From: Terana coerulea
Lineage: Eukaryota > Basidiomycota > Agaricomycetes > Polyporales > Phanerochaetaceae
Assembly (NCBI GenBank): GCA_024811115.1
Contig: JAKOGH010000666.1
Coordinates: 1 to 46,886, forward strand
DNA: 46,886 nt
Direction of reading: 5' to 3'
The notes below the pieces were generated by a model. That model had not been told where the DNA came from. It did no database searches and saw only the letters and a list, made by a program, of their open reading frames with translations. Shown here one piece after another: positions 11,115 to 22,005 of the stretch. The stretch's first letter is position 1. Every line of letters begins with the position of its first letter. Made by a program: the position numbers and the translations under genes.

Positions 11115-14100
11115 ATGTCCACGCCCACGCGCGTACGCGTAAAGGCCGAGCCTACTTCGCCGACCAAGTCATCTACAGGGGCTGCACGGCCGACTACCGT
11201 TGCCGGCATTCTCGGGCGTGAATCTCATAATATCAAGAGGGAGTCAACTGTCGACACTGTCGAGGTCGGCGAGCTGCGGAAGTCGGGGCGACAGGAGAGC
11301 CCGATTGAGATAGAGGATAGCAGTGACGAGGGAGGACTGGCGGGCCGTCAACGCGCAGATGGACGGACCGGCCAGCGGAGACGATAATCTTGAAAAAGCT
11401 GGAGAGAGCGTAGAAAACGAAGAGGACAAGGACGAGGGCGGCCGCGAGGCGGAAGCCCACGACGAGCCGAACGAGGTGCACGAGCTGGACCTGGAACAAA
11501 AAATGGATCAAGAACGTGAAGAGGTGCCCGAGGTGCAATCTGACGGCGAGACGGACGAGCTGGACTACATTGACCCGCCCGAACCTGTCGGGCCAGTCGT
11601 TCCTTCTCTGCAGCCAGCAGCGGAGCAGGAGCCTGAGCTCGCCAGGAAAGACTCTGTGAACGACGTACGTAGCGCGTCCGTAGGCGAAAAGAAGGAGACG
11701 CAGATGAGGGGCGGGAAGATGACAAGCTCGAGGAAGAGATGCCAGACAAGGATGTGGAAATGGGCGACGAGCACCTGTCCGCGTCAGAACAGGAGGAGGA
11801 GTGGCCACCGGAGGACCAGATGAAAGTGGAGAAGGGAGAAGAAGTACAGGGCGCGGGACTTTCAGAAATACAACGGGACGACGATATGGACGTCGAGCCT
11901 GGCCCTGGCCCTGAACTAGCTCAGGAAGGCACTTCAGCACGAACTGAAAAACAACGCGAGGATGGACAGTCCGTCGCGGCTGAGAAACCGAATGAAGACG
12001 TTCAACAAGCCGAAAACGCGGACGGCGAGGTGGACCTCTTCCGTGCATCGCCTTCACCATCGCCGTCGCCGTCACACCCTGACCCCAACTTCCGCATCCG
12101 CAGCACCCGCCACCGGGAACGTAAATTCTGTGCCTCTGAGCATTCAGAATGGTATTCGCCCACAAGTACCTGCAGCTGGCGTCCTTGTAGCTGCAGTAGC
12201 TGTAGCCTCGTCCCTGCGCGCCCCCAGATTCCATTCGCCGGCGCCATTGTCGTCTCCCTCACGTTCGCCGTCGCCGTCGCAGGACCCCGTTGCTGCGCGC
12301 ATACATGCATTGGCAGCACTGGTCGAGCCCCGCTCATCCGTCCCCACGACACCTACCGAGGCCGTGCCTGAGCCTATTTCCAGCCAGCCAGCGTCTCAGC
12401 AGGACACCGCGAAGCCAAAACCAAAACCAAGACCACGCACGCAGTCCCTGTCCTCGCAAACGCCAAGTTCACAGCCTATTCCCCAGTTCGCAGCGAGCTC
12501 GAGCACAATCAGACGGAAACGCCCTTTTGCGATGATGAGCGCGAGTCAGCCCGTGTTCTCCACCACCTCCAAAAAGCCGGCCTCTCAGAATTCCCGCGCA
12601 TACAGCGTGCATGGATCGTCCGACATCGAGGTTGAAGACGATAGGCCGAAGGCGGAGGTCCTCGATGAGGAAGAGTCGCAGATGCGGCCGCCTGCCGTCA
12701 AGCGTGTTCGTACGAGCGGGTCGGCTTCACCCGCCGTCGAGTCGCGCACTATCGACTTCCGGCGCATGAACGGCGCGGCACGGCGGCAGACTACCGCCAA
12801 CGGCCTCACCAGCGGTCTGTCCGCCCTTGGCGTTGCAGGCCCAAGCAACCTGAACGGCGCGAACGGGCAGAGGAAACGCCAACGTGCACACAAGCACACG
12901 ACGCACTGGCATACGGACGGCAGTGTCATACTACAGTTCGGCGGCGTGCAGTTCCAGTTGCACCGCTCGCGCCTGTCGCGCGCGTCGCCTTTCCTTGACG
13001 CGGTATTTGAGTCGCACGGCGAGCTAGTGCGGAATGATGCGCTCACTGTCGACGCGGGTACGGAGGGGTTGGAGAACGGTACCGGGGGTGAGGACAAAGC
13101 ATGCGCGTGGCGCGACACGGCGTGGCACGGCGACCGTCCATTGTTCGTTGTCGAGGGTGTGGACCCGGAGGATTTCGAGCAACTGCTAAACGCTCTGGAT
13201 GACGCAATGTACGCCTCTCTCTCGTTTTCAACTCAACTAAGCTGAATGAAAATCTCGCACAGAAACTTCATATACACGCCGCCCCCGTTTAGCGACCTCG
13301 CCGCCCTCCTGCGCGCAAGCGCGTCGCTCAACTTCAAGCAGCTCGCGACGTACGCGATGCAAGCTCTGGAGGGCATGTGGCCGTCATCTCTTCCGCCCTT
13401 CACCCCATCATCCGCCACGAATGCCCGCAACCACATCAAGAAGTCGCGCTCACGCTCGCGGTCCGTCTTCCCGCACCAGCCAGCGCACGCACCACTGGGC
13501 ACCGCCGCCGACGCAGAGGAGACCATCGTGCTTGCACGCGCCTTCTCTCGACCATCCCTACTGAAACGCGCGTTCTACGAGCTCCTGCGCGCGCCGAGCC
13601 TCCACCAAAGCGTCGAGCGCGAGTTCCTCGAGGAGGGGAGCGAGCAGGGGAGGAAGCGCAGGGTGAAGCGCGTTGAGTTGGTGCGGATGGTGAAGGCGAG
13701 AGAGGAGCTGTGCGCGCTGTGGGCGCGCGCGGCAGGCCTCCCGCCAGACGAGCGAGATTTCCCGTGTCCACTCGCCGTGGCGCGCGTGCCGGATGCAGCC
13801 ACTGCGAATGAGGCTCATGCAAGCTCGCAGGTCCCCTCCGGCGATCAAGCAAAGCAGACGGTCACCAAGAACGAACCCGCACGGGCAACGTGTGCCGCCG
13901 CCCACGCCTCCCTCCTGCCCATCTGGCGCGCGACGGTGATCGACAGCGAGCTCTTCGCGGAGTGGATGAACGACCCCGTCGGCGGGCTTGCTGCGCTCTG
14001 CGCGCTCGCCGACACTTGGCGGCAGAAGGGCTTCTGCGACGGCTGCGTGCGGAGTTGGTGCGCCGGCTGGCGCGCGCAGCGCGAGAAGGTGTGGCGTGAT

Positions 14101-14175
14101 TTGGACGTATGGCTTGACTTGGAAGTTGCTGAGGACGCGGAGAAGATGGAGGAGGAGGATGCAGTGAAAGAGTAA
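11115..14175 (+). CDS. BTB/POZ domain protein with acidic disordered N-terminus
   Basis: Probable nuclear adaptor or regulator; the substrate or partner is unknown. The N-terminus (from 11115, MSTPTRVRVKAEPTSP) is charged and low in complexity, with a PIEIEDSSDE stretch resembling a SUMO-interacting motif, Glu-rich runs and an SPSPSPSPS tract. KPKPKPRPR and KRVRTSG look like nuclear-localisation signals. The BTB fold starts near 12895 (HTTHWHTDGSVILQFGGVQF) and is split by a 54-nt intron (13209-13262), joining ALDDA to INFIYTPPPF. After it comes a conserved domain with ETIVLARAF, LLKRAFYELLR and a C-x2-C pair (FCDGC) shared with the gene at 17878-21517. In the N-terminal part the frame slips by one base near 11355, 11690 (AAAA run) and 12075, so the N-terminal model is provisional. 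Stop at 14175. Confidence 0.8.
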
Positions 14176-14541
14176 GGATGAGGTGTAGCGCGCTCGTAGA
14201 TCTTAGCATCTCCTGGTTATTGTATTTCTTGAGACAGCCGTCCTTGGCTATGTCACGTATGTCCTATGCTATAAATGTCGCGTTCGTTCATGTATCATCC
14301 ATAAGATTCTGCTTGCAAGATTTATTATTTGACACTTCAGTGCTATGATGCAAAACTGCGCGCATAAATACATATGAACATACACAGCCATCACGAACTA
14401 GACTTTAGGCTTTAGAGAAATGTCATATCAAGAGATAAAGGCGGGTGTATACACTACTTACGACAAGCGCTTCCCCTACACAACGCTGGTGTTCTCAGCA
14501 AATGCGATGCCTTTCACTGCGAGAGGATTAGCACTTTGGTC
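14176..14541. other. Short convergent intergenic region
   Basis: About 365 bp between two convergent 3' ends. It is AT-rich and holds no coding signal. AT-rich stretches around 14215-14340 could serve as cleavage and polyadenylation signals for the BTB gene. Confidence 0.4.
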
Positions 14542-15884
14542 TCAGACTTCAATGAGCTCTTGGGTGCCTTTCTCCTGATCGCAATCAACCTCAACCTGAA
14601 TCCCCTCGTTGAAGCCGCCCACGGCTGAGTTTGCCGGCGTGGAGTCGGTTGTGGCAGTGCTCAGGGTTCTGCACATCCCGGTCGGGTTTGTTCTCGCCGC
14701 AAATACGCTGCTGACGGTCGCATTGTAACGCTCGACAGCCTTGTTGCCCGGAGAAAGGCCCAGACGGACAAGCATCAAGATGGTCGTAGGCACCAGGCCC
14801 TGCAAAACGTCAATTACATTACGTATTTCCAGAGATTTAGCACGGGACGCACAAAGAGGGGCGCTTGCAAATCCAGTACGATATGGGCCGCGGGATTGTT
14901 CAGCTGTCCAAGTACAAGTGCAGCAACCTGGTTTTCAATTTAAGGGATGAGATTTTCTGGCTATACAGCTCAAGTATACTCACGTTTGAAGATGCGAGGA
15001 CCGCGCCCGACTCAACGATCATGAGCGCAACGTTTGTGTACGTACTGGCGGACACTGTTGATGCCGGGCCGAGTAGCTTCTTGATCTGCCACTGGAGGTA
15101 TCTGGGTAACGTGGTTAGTCGGCCAAGAAAGAATCTATTTAAATACTTTATACTCACAGAAGGCGACCAGCGATAAGAGCCGTGTTGAGGGAAGTATTCG
15201 CAAGAAGGAGAGCGGCCGTAGGCGCGGGTAGAAGGTTACTCAAGTCATTGTAGGAAGTTAACGCCGCGGCGGATATCATGGAGATGACTGGATACATAGT
15301 CACTTATAGTTAGAACGAAGCTAGAACGCAGCAACTTGAGCGAGTTAGACGTACTGAAGTTGGAAGCAGTGGGCATCGCAGGTATGATAACTATCCACCA
15401 GCGACGGCCCCATACTATCCAGATGCGCCATATCAAGACGATGTCCCCCAAAACAAACTAGAGCGTCGCTCAGAGCTCAATTATTTGCACTGAGAATCGA
15501 TTTACTCACCATCAATACTGCACAGACCTCATTCGCCTGTGTAAGATGGGCTGACGGCACCAAAACATACATCTTGGCGACAATCAAAGACACGTGCGCT
15601 GTGACAAGTAAAAAGAGGACGGCCGAAATTATCACCAAATACTTGTGAGTACGTGGGAGCTTCTGTTGTGCGTTGCTGGGTGAGGATTCAGCCTGACAAT
15701 AAATACGCCAAATATAAAATCCTCGTTCGAAATGCCATAGGCAATGATCAGCATCGCTGCGCAAAATAGCCCTGAAAATATGCATGAGTCACGTTGCACC
15801 CGAGAGAGCATAAAGTGTAGTACCATATACCAGCGTTTCGCTGAAAAGGCTCAGGATGTATTGCTGCCGGAAAGTTAGAGGCAT
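14542..15884 (-). CDS. Agaricomycete 7-TM membrane protein of unknown function
   Basis: Member of a seven-helix family I associate with Agaricomycetes; no established function known to me. Start at 15884 (MPLTFRQQYILSLFSETLVYG), intron 15772-15823, then LFCAAMLIIAYG. Later helices include KYLVIISAVLFLLVTAHVSL, DIVLIWRIWIVW (about 15420-15450), the exon ISAAALTSYNDLSNLLPAPT, and a last helix in GLVPTTILMLVRLGL. At least six introns carry good GTRAGT or GTACGT donors. The C-terminus is hydrophilic, acidic at its very end, and stops at 14542. One frame break falls near 15715-15740 next to short T runs; the two halves otherwise join logically. The protein is expected in the plasma or an internal membrane with a cytosolic C-tail, which is an inference. 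Confidence 0.65.
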
Positions 15885-17877
15885 GCTAGTCGATTGTGTG
15901 TGTGATACCAAATATAGGGTGTAGAGCTCGAGGTCCTTGTATTGCTAGAGCACTAACGAGACGTCGGGCTGTTATACTTTCTACACAATAAAACCAATTG
16001 TTGTCACCACAGGTCTCATCGCGATATGGCACTCACGGTTTGCTATTGCAGTCCATGTTCAGCCGCATATTCGCAGACGCATCTCAACAATGTGGGAGAG
16101 CGGAAGTCGCATAGATGTAAAACAGGGCATAACGCTCAGAAGCCAGGTTTGTCGCCCTCAGAAGGTATCCTTGTGCGTTCATGGTCTGTTAAAAATTGAT
16201 CAATGATGAACGTGAGATATTGCGGTAGACAGAACACAATATCTACTCACGGTGAAAGCTGTGGATGATATTGAGCATGTGTTAGTACCCAATCTCTCAT
16301 GAAAAACTCCGTCGCGAAACACGGCTTCCACAACGCAAGGGACGGCTATGCAGCAGACTGTCAGCACTGAATGACTGTATTGCGGGTGCAGTGATAGACC
16401 CCAGGCTCCAGACGTTGCCCTTTACTGGAAATCAAAATCATAGCAACGTCCGAATTATGCCATGCCAGTTTCATACTCAGCAGCTGTTGCTCCATGCGGG
16501 TACTTTCATATGTTTCAAGAGAGTGACCACTGGCAATGGTATTTATGGAGGCTCCACGAGTAAGACGTCTGACACGGCGACACCCGAGAAGTAAGCTATG
16601 GAAAGTAATGACATTTGCTTGGTTTTGAAATTTCGCGCGCGTACTCACCTCAGATAAACTCTGCCAACCAACTTCAATATGTACACTGGTGCTGTGGCAT
16701 GTAGAAGTCTGAAGACGTGAACGTCGAACGTTGGATACTCGGCGCCGGCGGCATATGCTGTTGGTGAGAACCTTTGTCAGCGACCAACGCGGCATCTCCC
16801 GGAGGGGGAAGTAAAGCTAAGCGCCGGCTCGGAAATGTTCGCCACTTGAGTAAGTATACTTTCGAACCATCCCAGAACCGTATCTACTGTCCACTGTTCC
16901 GCCACTTACTCTCAGCGGGTGCTATGCAAGTGTATTCTCACTGTTACGGGACCTCTACTGACGAAGGTACGAAGGGGCACGATCAATGCTTGATGTTCAG
17001 ACTGCTGGAAGCTATACGGGGACTTTTGCTGGCACGATAGTTCTCTCATGGCGGATGACGGAGTGTGCTTCTGGAGAGTTGAAGGCACAATCATCTTGTC
17101 TGCTGATATTATCCCATGATTAGCTATTCATGTCAACGACCGAGCGAATGAAAACCAGTATTTTCAAGGGTATGCTGTGCATTTGTTACTTGCGTGCTAC
17201 TCTAGCGGCATGACGTGACTTCTGTGTGCTCATTTCCCCATACTCATCTAGATTCCTGTAGGAATAGGTGACACGCCAGACTGAATGCCACTGCTTCTGT
17301 TCACGTCTGTTCAACGTTTGAGAAATGGCTTATTAGTGCGTACGTCTTCCATGTGTTTGAACGCGAAAACCATCACATTCACAACACGAAGTATCTGTCA
17401 GCCCTCCCGCAGACGGTTGTACACACATGAGCCCGAAGGTGTGCGACAACCTCTGACCCTCGCCGCACTGAGCAGGGATTCCACAGTGCGCGACTCCCTT
17501 CGGGCGCACAAAGTTGTGGAAATTCGAGTTGGCGCTTTTGTACGACTGGCACTAGGCTGGTATACTCGCGCGAATGAGAGTCTGCAGCACACCGGTATCA
17601 AGCTTAAACGGCCACCCTTTTCAAATATATCTCCCGTCTCCTTTTCCCTTATATTTGCCGCATGAATCACCTTATAACCTTATGACAGCGGTAGGAGGAG
17701 TCAGGCGCACCGGCGGGAAGAGAACGTGAAGTGCTTCATGGACTTAGGCAACAAAAAACCTCTCCACGTCAATCTCTAATCGTTTAATAAATTAAAAGCC
17801 ACATATCAAAATTCATGACATGCGTTAGTACAAACGATAATGGATTTGCCATAGCTACTTGCTGGCGGCTTAGCTTC
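15885..17877. other. Gene-poor stretch with unassigned coding remnants
   Basis: About 2 kb. A minus-strand open stretch near 16140-16197 begins MNAQGYLLRATNLASERYAL, and others lie at 16361-16795, but none extends through credible splice sites into a family I know. They could be remnants of another gene upstream of the 7-TM gene. The 17285-17665 plus frame has no motif. No RNA gene was seen. Confidence 0.35.
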
Positions 17878-20800
17878 TCACAACCCCAGCCACCCGTCCA
17901 AGTTCTCCCAGATCTCCTCCCGTTTCCTGCTCCAGAGCTGCCTGCGCGTCATCACACAGCTGCTGCAATACCCGCTATTCTCCCAGTCCAACAAACTCAA
18001 GCGTTCCAGCCCACATATCGGGTCGTACATCCATCCCTCATACAACCCAGCGTCCAACACCATCTCGGCCCAAATCGCGGGCGCGTTTGCACACGCGGCC
18101 GCGCACCGCTCACGAGCGCCGTTCGTCGAGTACGCAGCGTTGGTCGCCGTCGTGTGCTGGAGCATGCACGGGAACGTCGCCGTAGACGGCGGCGTGCCGA
18201 CGAGCAGCGTCCACGCGAGCACGAGCTTCTCGCGCGCGGTCACAAGACGGACGATGTCCGCGTGGCTCAGACGCGCCCGGCCGACGAGGCGGCTGCCGTC
18301 CAGCGTGGCGCCGTTGCCCGCGTCGCGGTCGGTGGGGATCCCGCGCTGCGCGAAGCCCTCGGCGCGCAGGAGCTCGTAAAAAGCGCGCTTGAGCACGCCG
18401 GGCACGTTGTACATGCGCGCGAGGACGACGGTCTCCGCCGCGTGCGGGATGCGCACGGGCGAAAGCTTGTGCATGTCCGCGGGCCACATGGTCAGCAGCT
18501 TGTGCGTCGCTATGGCGTCGAGCTGGCCGAAGGCGAGTGTTCGTGCGGCGCAGAACACAGCAATTACCATGTGGAAGGGGGCTTGTTTGTCCAGGAAAGG
18601 TCTGAGAGGTAGAAGCTGTCAGGGAGGATGTTTGCGGAGCGAGGAACAAACGAACATACCCGAGGTCGTCACACACTTTCAACAGCGTCTCAAAATCGCC
18701 GGTAGACACACCCGCAACCTTCACGACGCTGCAACGATCCATCACGCCTTCCACATCACTTGTGTCGCTCGCCTCGCTCGCGTCTCCCGCCTCCACGCCC
18801 TCCTTGTCTTTTTTTCAGCTGCTCCGCGAACCAGGTGGAGTTGGCGATAAGGCGCGAGCGCGGCAAGTGGAATAGTGCGTCGTCAACAAGCACCGCTACC
18901 GAGTCCGTGAGGATGCGCTGACGCGGTAGGAACGTCAAGGCCACTTCAGGCGCATGGGGTGTTGCCTTGGACCGTCGTGGACGCTTGAGGTAACGCACGA
19001 CCTCTTCCTCCGAGTCGAATCCGTCGTCTGCTTCCGAGGCCACTCCCACACTTGTGTCGGCTAGTCCTTGCTCTGTAGTCATCACAGCTTCTCCAATCGT
19101 TTCCCTTTCCCCTTCCCGGTCGACCATTGCTTCGATGTTGATTGGCTCGCCCTCTGCTTGGACTTGAGTTTCGACTGCTTGCGCACCGCCGTTCGCCAAC
19201 GGCGCAGGTAGTTCTGGCTCCTGTACAGGTAATATCGCCGCTAGGCGTTCCGCACGTTGCTGTATACTGGGCAGCGGTTGTCTCAAAGGCGAGAGGAACG
19301 GCTCTGTTATCGAAAAGCCTTGTCGGCCCTCAGATTGGGGCATCACTGACGGCAGGGGACGTCCAATTGACGCAAATGACGAGTAGGGCAAACTCCCGCT
19401 CAACCGAATGCCGCTCCCTCCATACATCATTCCTGGGTAATGCGGGGGAGGGTTGTACCCTTGGGGTACGGGAAATAAGGAAAGGGAGCTTGAGGGCCGT
19501 GACGCAGGCCCAGAGAAAGTGCTTGTGCTAGGACCAACCAAGCCTGAACTGGCAGTCGTACTTCCAGAGGTAGACATGCCGCGGTACCAGGCGTGCGCGC
19601 CGGTGGTACCGTAGCCGCCTGGGTGGACGATCCACCACGGGGGAGGTTGAGTCGTCGGTGTTGGCTTCTCCCGTGGCTCCTGTACCTCCTGCGCCGCGCC
19701 GCGCTTTCGCTTCACGCCTGTTGTTGACCTCCTACGCGAGTCTGAAGGAAAGGTTAGGCGCGTCCTTTGATGTACCAGCTTTGGAGGAACTGTTCTTCTT
19801 CTTCGTGCGCGATAGTTTCAAAGGTTTATCGGACGAGGAATCAGACGACGCGGAGGATGTCGAGGAGACGCTCCCGGTCCGCCGACGCGCAGGCGACCAT
19901 GCAGCCGTGGTCGACAAACGGAACGAGACAGACTCTTCGGTTTGGACTACTTGACCAGATATGTCAGCCGAAGCCGTGACTGCAGTTGTTGTTACAGAAG
20001 CAGAACTTTCCCCTGAGGTAGACGCTTCAGTCACATGAGCAGTGTGAGGTATTCGTTACTTACCATGACCTATTAACGAAGAAGCGTTGGCGCCTATATG
20101 CGCCCCAGCGGTGCTCGCTAGTAGGTTTGCAGCGGCACTGTTCGGCTTGGACGATGCCAGGGTCTTGGAAGAGGCGAGGGCCAAGCGCGCCGGAAGACGT
20201 ATTGCAAGACGAGGCATTGTCTTCTCTTTCGCGGGCGATGGTGGTGACAAAGCAGGTACAGGGTTAGATGCACTGGCGTGCGGTGGCAGCGAAACCGGTA
20301 CAGGGTTAGACGCACTGGCTGGCGGTGGCAAACAAAACCTGTACAGGATTAAATGCACTAACGGGTGGTGGCGACGAAACGGATACAGGTTTAGATGCAC
20401 TAGCGGGCGGGTGAATGGCTGCAGTGGTGCTATGACTGGGGCTAACGGTAGGGTTGGTCGCCGTTGTTTGCATGGTCTCTAGGTGCGATGAGGGTGTTGT
20501 TTCTAACAATGGCGGGCCGTCCGGCGCTTTGGGTATGGGAGTTGGGATGGATGTGGATGGTTGTACTGGCTGTCCGACTAGTATGTCTACGAGCTCATGT
20601 GTCTGGCTTTCATTACTTGCTGGCGGTAATTGAGAAGGCTCCACACGCGACGATGGATCAGATTCAGCGTGGCTATCAGTTGATTCTTGATCTTCACCAC
20701 TATTAGTCGCTACAGCTGTGGACTTCGGCTTGCTGGGCGCGGCATCTATCGCGAACAGCGGACGCGTCGATACTTCCGGATTGACGGCTTCTACGGGCGT

Positions 20801-21517
20801 GGATGGCGGTAGCAGAGGGGTGGAGGGATTTGATAGAGGTATCTGAGATGATGAGGCATCCGGGGAGTGTGGTTCCTCTGCGGTACTGGCTTCACTGGCG
20901 TGGTCGCTAGGTGGTGGGCTTTCGCGTGCGGAGCTTTTGCCGCCACGCATGCCGACGCCCCTTCCCCTCCCCCTCCCCCTTCCCCTTCCTCCTCGCCTCA
21001 TCCTCACCGGCGTCACCGATTCCAGCCCTACAGACCTGAGCGCTTTCTGCGCGCTCGCGCCGCTCCCAGAGGGCAAGCTCATGGTCTTCGAGATAATCGT
21101 GGAGTGTTCGCGGTAGTACGGCGCGTCGGGCAACGACCTCTTCAGCGCAAGAATGTCTTTTCCGAGTGGTGGTCGTTTTGCCCTTGGTAGTGGTACCGCA
21201 ACGTATCCTGGCTCGGAAGGCGTGCATGGTAAGTTCTTCTCAACGCACCGCTTACAGGCCGGCTCGCCTCTCGAGCAGACCTTCCGGATCTTGGCGCAAG
21301 CTGCGCATCGGTGAGCGACAACAAACTTTCCGTTCCCATCGTTCTCCTCGGGGTGTGGTACCGAGAAAATGTGCGCGGGGTCGACTCGGCTGTCGTAGTC
21401 CTCTGGAAGTGTTTTTGGTCGCTGTACGTCCACACCCCATTCCTTGGTATAGTCGGGAAGTGGGAGGTTTTTGTAAGGGTTTGGAGGTGCAGGCTCGGTC
21501 GCTTGCTCCTTCGCCAT
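17878..21517 (-). CDS. Zn(II)2Cys6 finger fused to a BTB/POZ module (predicted single gene)
   Basis: Predicted four-exon gene: 20064-21517, 19776-20012, 18660-19741, 17878-18601, about 1164 aa. It starts at 21517 (MAKEQATEPAPP). A fungal binuclear-cluster motif follows (CAACAKIRKVC, then CKRCVEKNLPC; spacing C-x2-C-x6-C-x6-C-x2-C-x6-C), then an RG-rich AT-hook-like run (GRGRGRGRGRG), a long Ser/Pro region with a 14-residue tandem repeat, an RRR...KRKRG nuclear signal, a BTB fold (from about 18890) and a C-terminal domain shared with the gene at 13 kb, including a C-x2-C pair (YCSSC). Phases agree across all introns only if two single bases are removed: one in repeat copy 3 (about 20325-20340) and one in an A run (about 18810-18817). 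The junction intron 19742-19775 is only 34 nt. The alternative is two adjacent genes. The likely role is a DNA-binding regulator that dimerises or recruits partners through BTB. Confidence 0.65.
20237..20402 (-). repeat. 42-bp coding tandem repeat, about 4 copies
   Basis: Four imperfect copies of a 42-bp unit encode about 14 residues of the type (P)ASASNPVPVSLPP. The conserved tract GGTACAGGG or its variant recurs at about 20255, 20297, 20340 and 20382. The spacings are 42, 43 and 42, so the third copy has one extra base. That base shifts the frame of the enclosing Zn2Cys6-BTB gene. Confidence 0.8.
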
Positions 21518-22005
21518 AGTCGAGAAGACGATATGCGGGATAGACGAGGTAGCAAAACGGAATGATGGGGCAAGTCGCGCAGCGCTCAACGCCACAAAGC
21601 CGAACAGGGAGGCGCTTCTGTTCCAGCCAAACATGAGCAAACATCGCACCTGTCTTCCACCTTCGCCAGCAGCGACCCAGCTGTGCCGACAGACATTGCA
21701 GCCGAACATCGAGTATCGTAGCCTCAGCTCCACGAACTTGTGATAACCCTTGGACTGCCTTTCAATATTCATGTTCCAATTCATCGGCTCGAGCGTGGGC
21801 ATGTTCACCAGTCGGTGCATAAGTACTACGGACGGCGAGGATGCCTGGCACGAGATACATCAACCAGTAGATATTATTAAGAAGGTTTGAGTTCGCTGAC
21901 ATCTGGGACTCGTAATACTTCGATAACTTCAGGGAGGGAAAACTTCGTACTCAACCTTTCCTCCAAGCGTGTCCTTGCCACTACCACATCGCAACAAGTT
22001 CACAG
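21518..22005. promoter_or_regulatory. Upstream region of the Zn2Cys6-BTB gene and 3' end of the F-box gene
   Basis: About 490 bp. The frame of the downstream gene stays open upstream to 21820, but that extension (MHRLVNMPTLEPMNW...) looks unlike a conserved N-terminus, so it is probably 5' untranslated. No TATA box stands out. Confidence 0.35.

Noticed and set aside
11233..12234. 333-codon open frame on the minus strand
   Set aside because: It lies antisense to the acidic N-terminus of the BTB gene. Its Arg/Leu/Pro-rich composition is what a GC-biased coding strand gives in reverse.
16774..17040. 88-codon plus-strand frame
   Set aside because: No motif, no splice-supported extension, and no conserved features visible.
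17431..17505. Inverted repeat GCCCGAAGG...CCTTCGGGC
   Set aside because: Nine-bp arms with a 57-bp loop, no T-tract or RNA features; may be chance.
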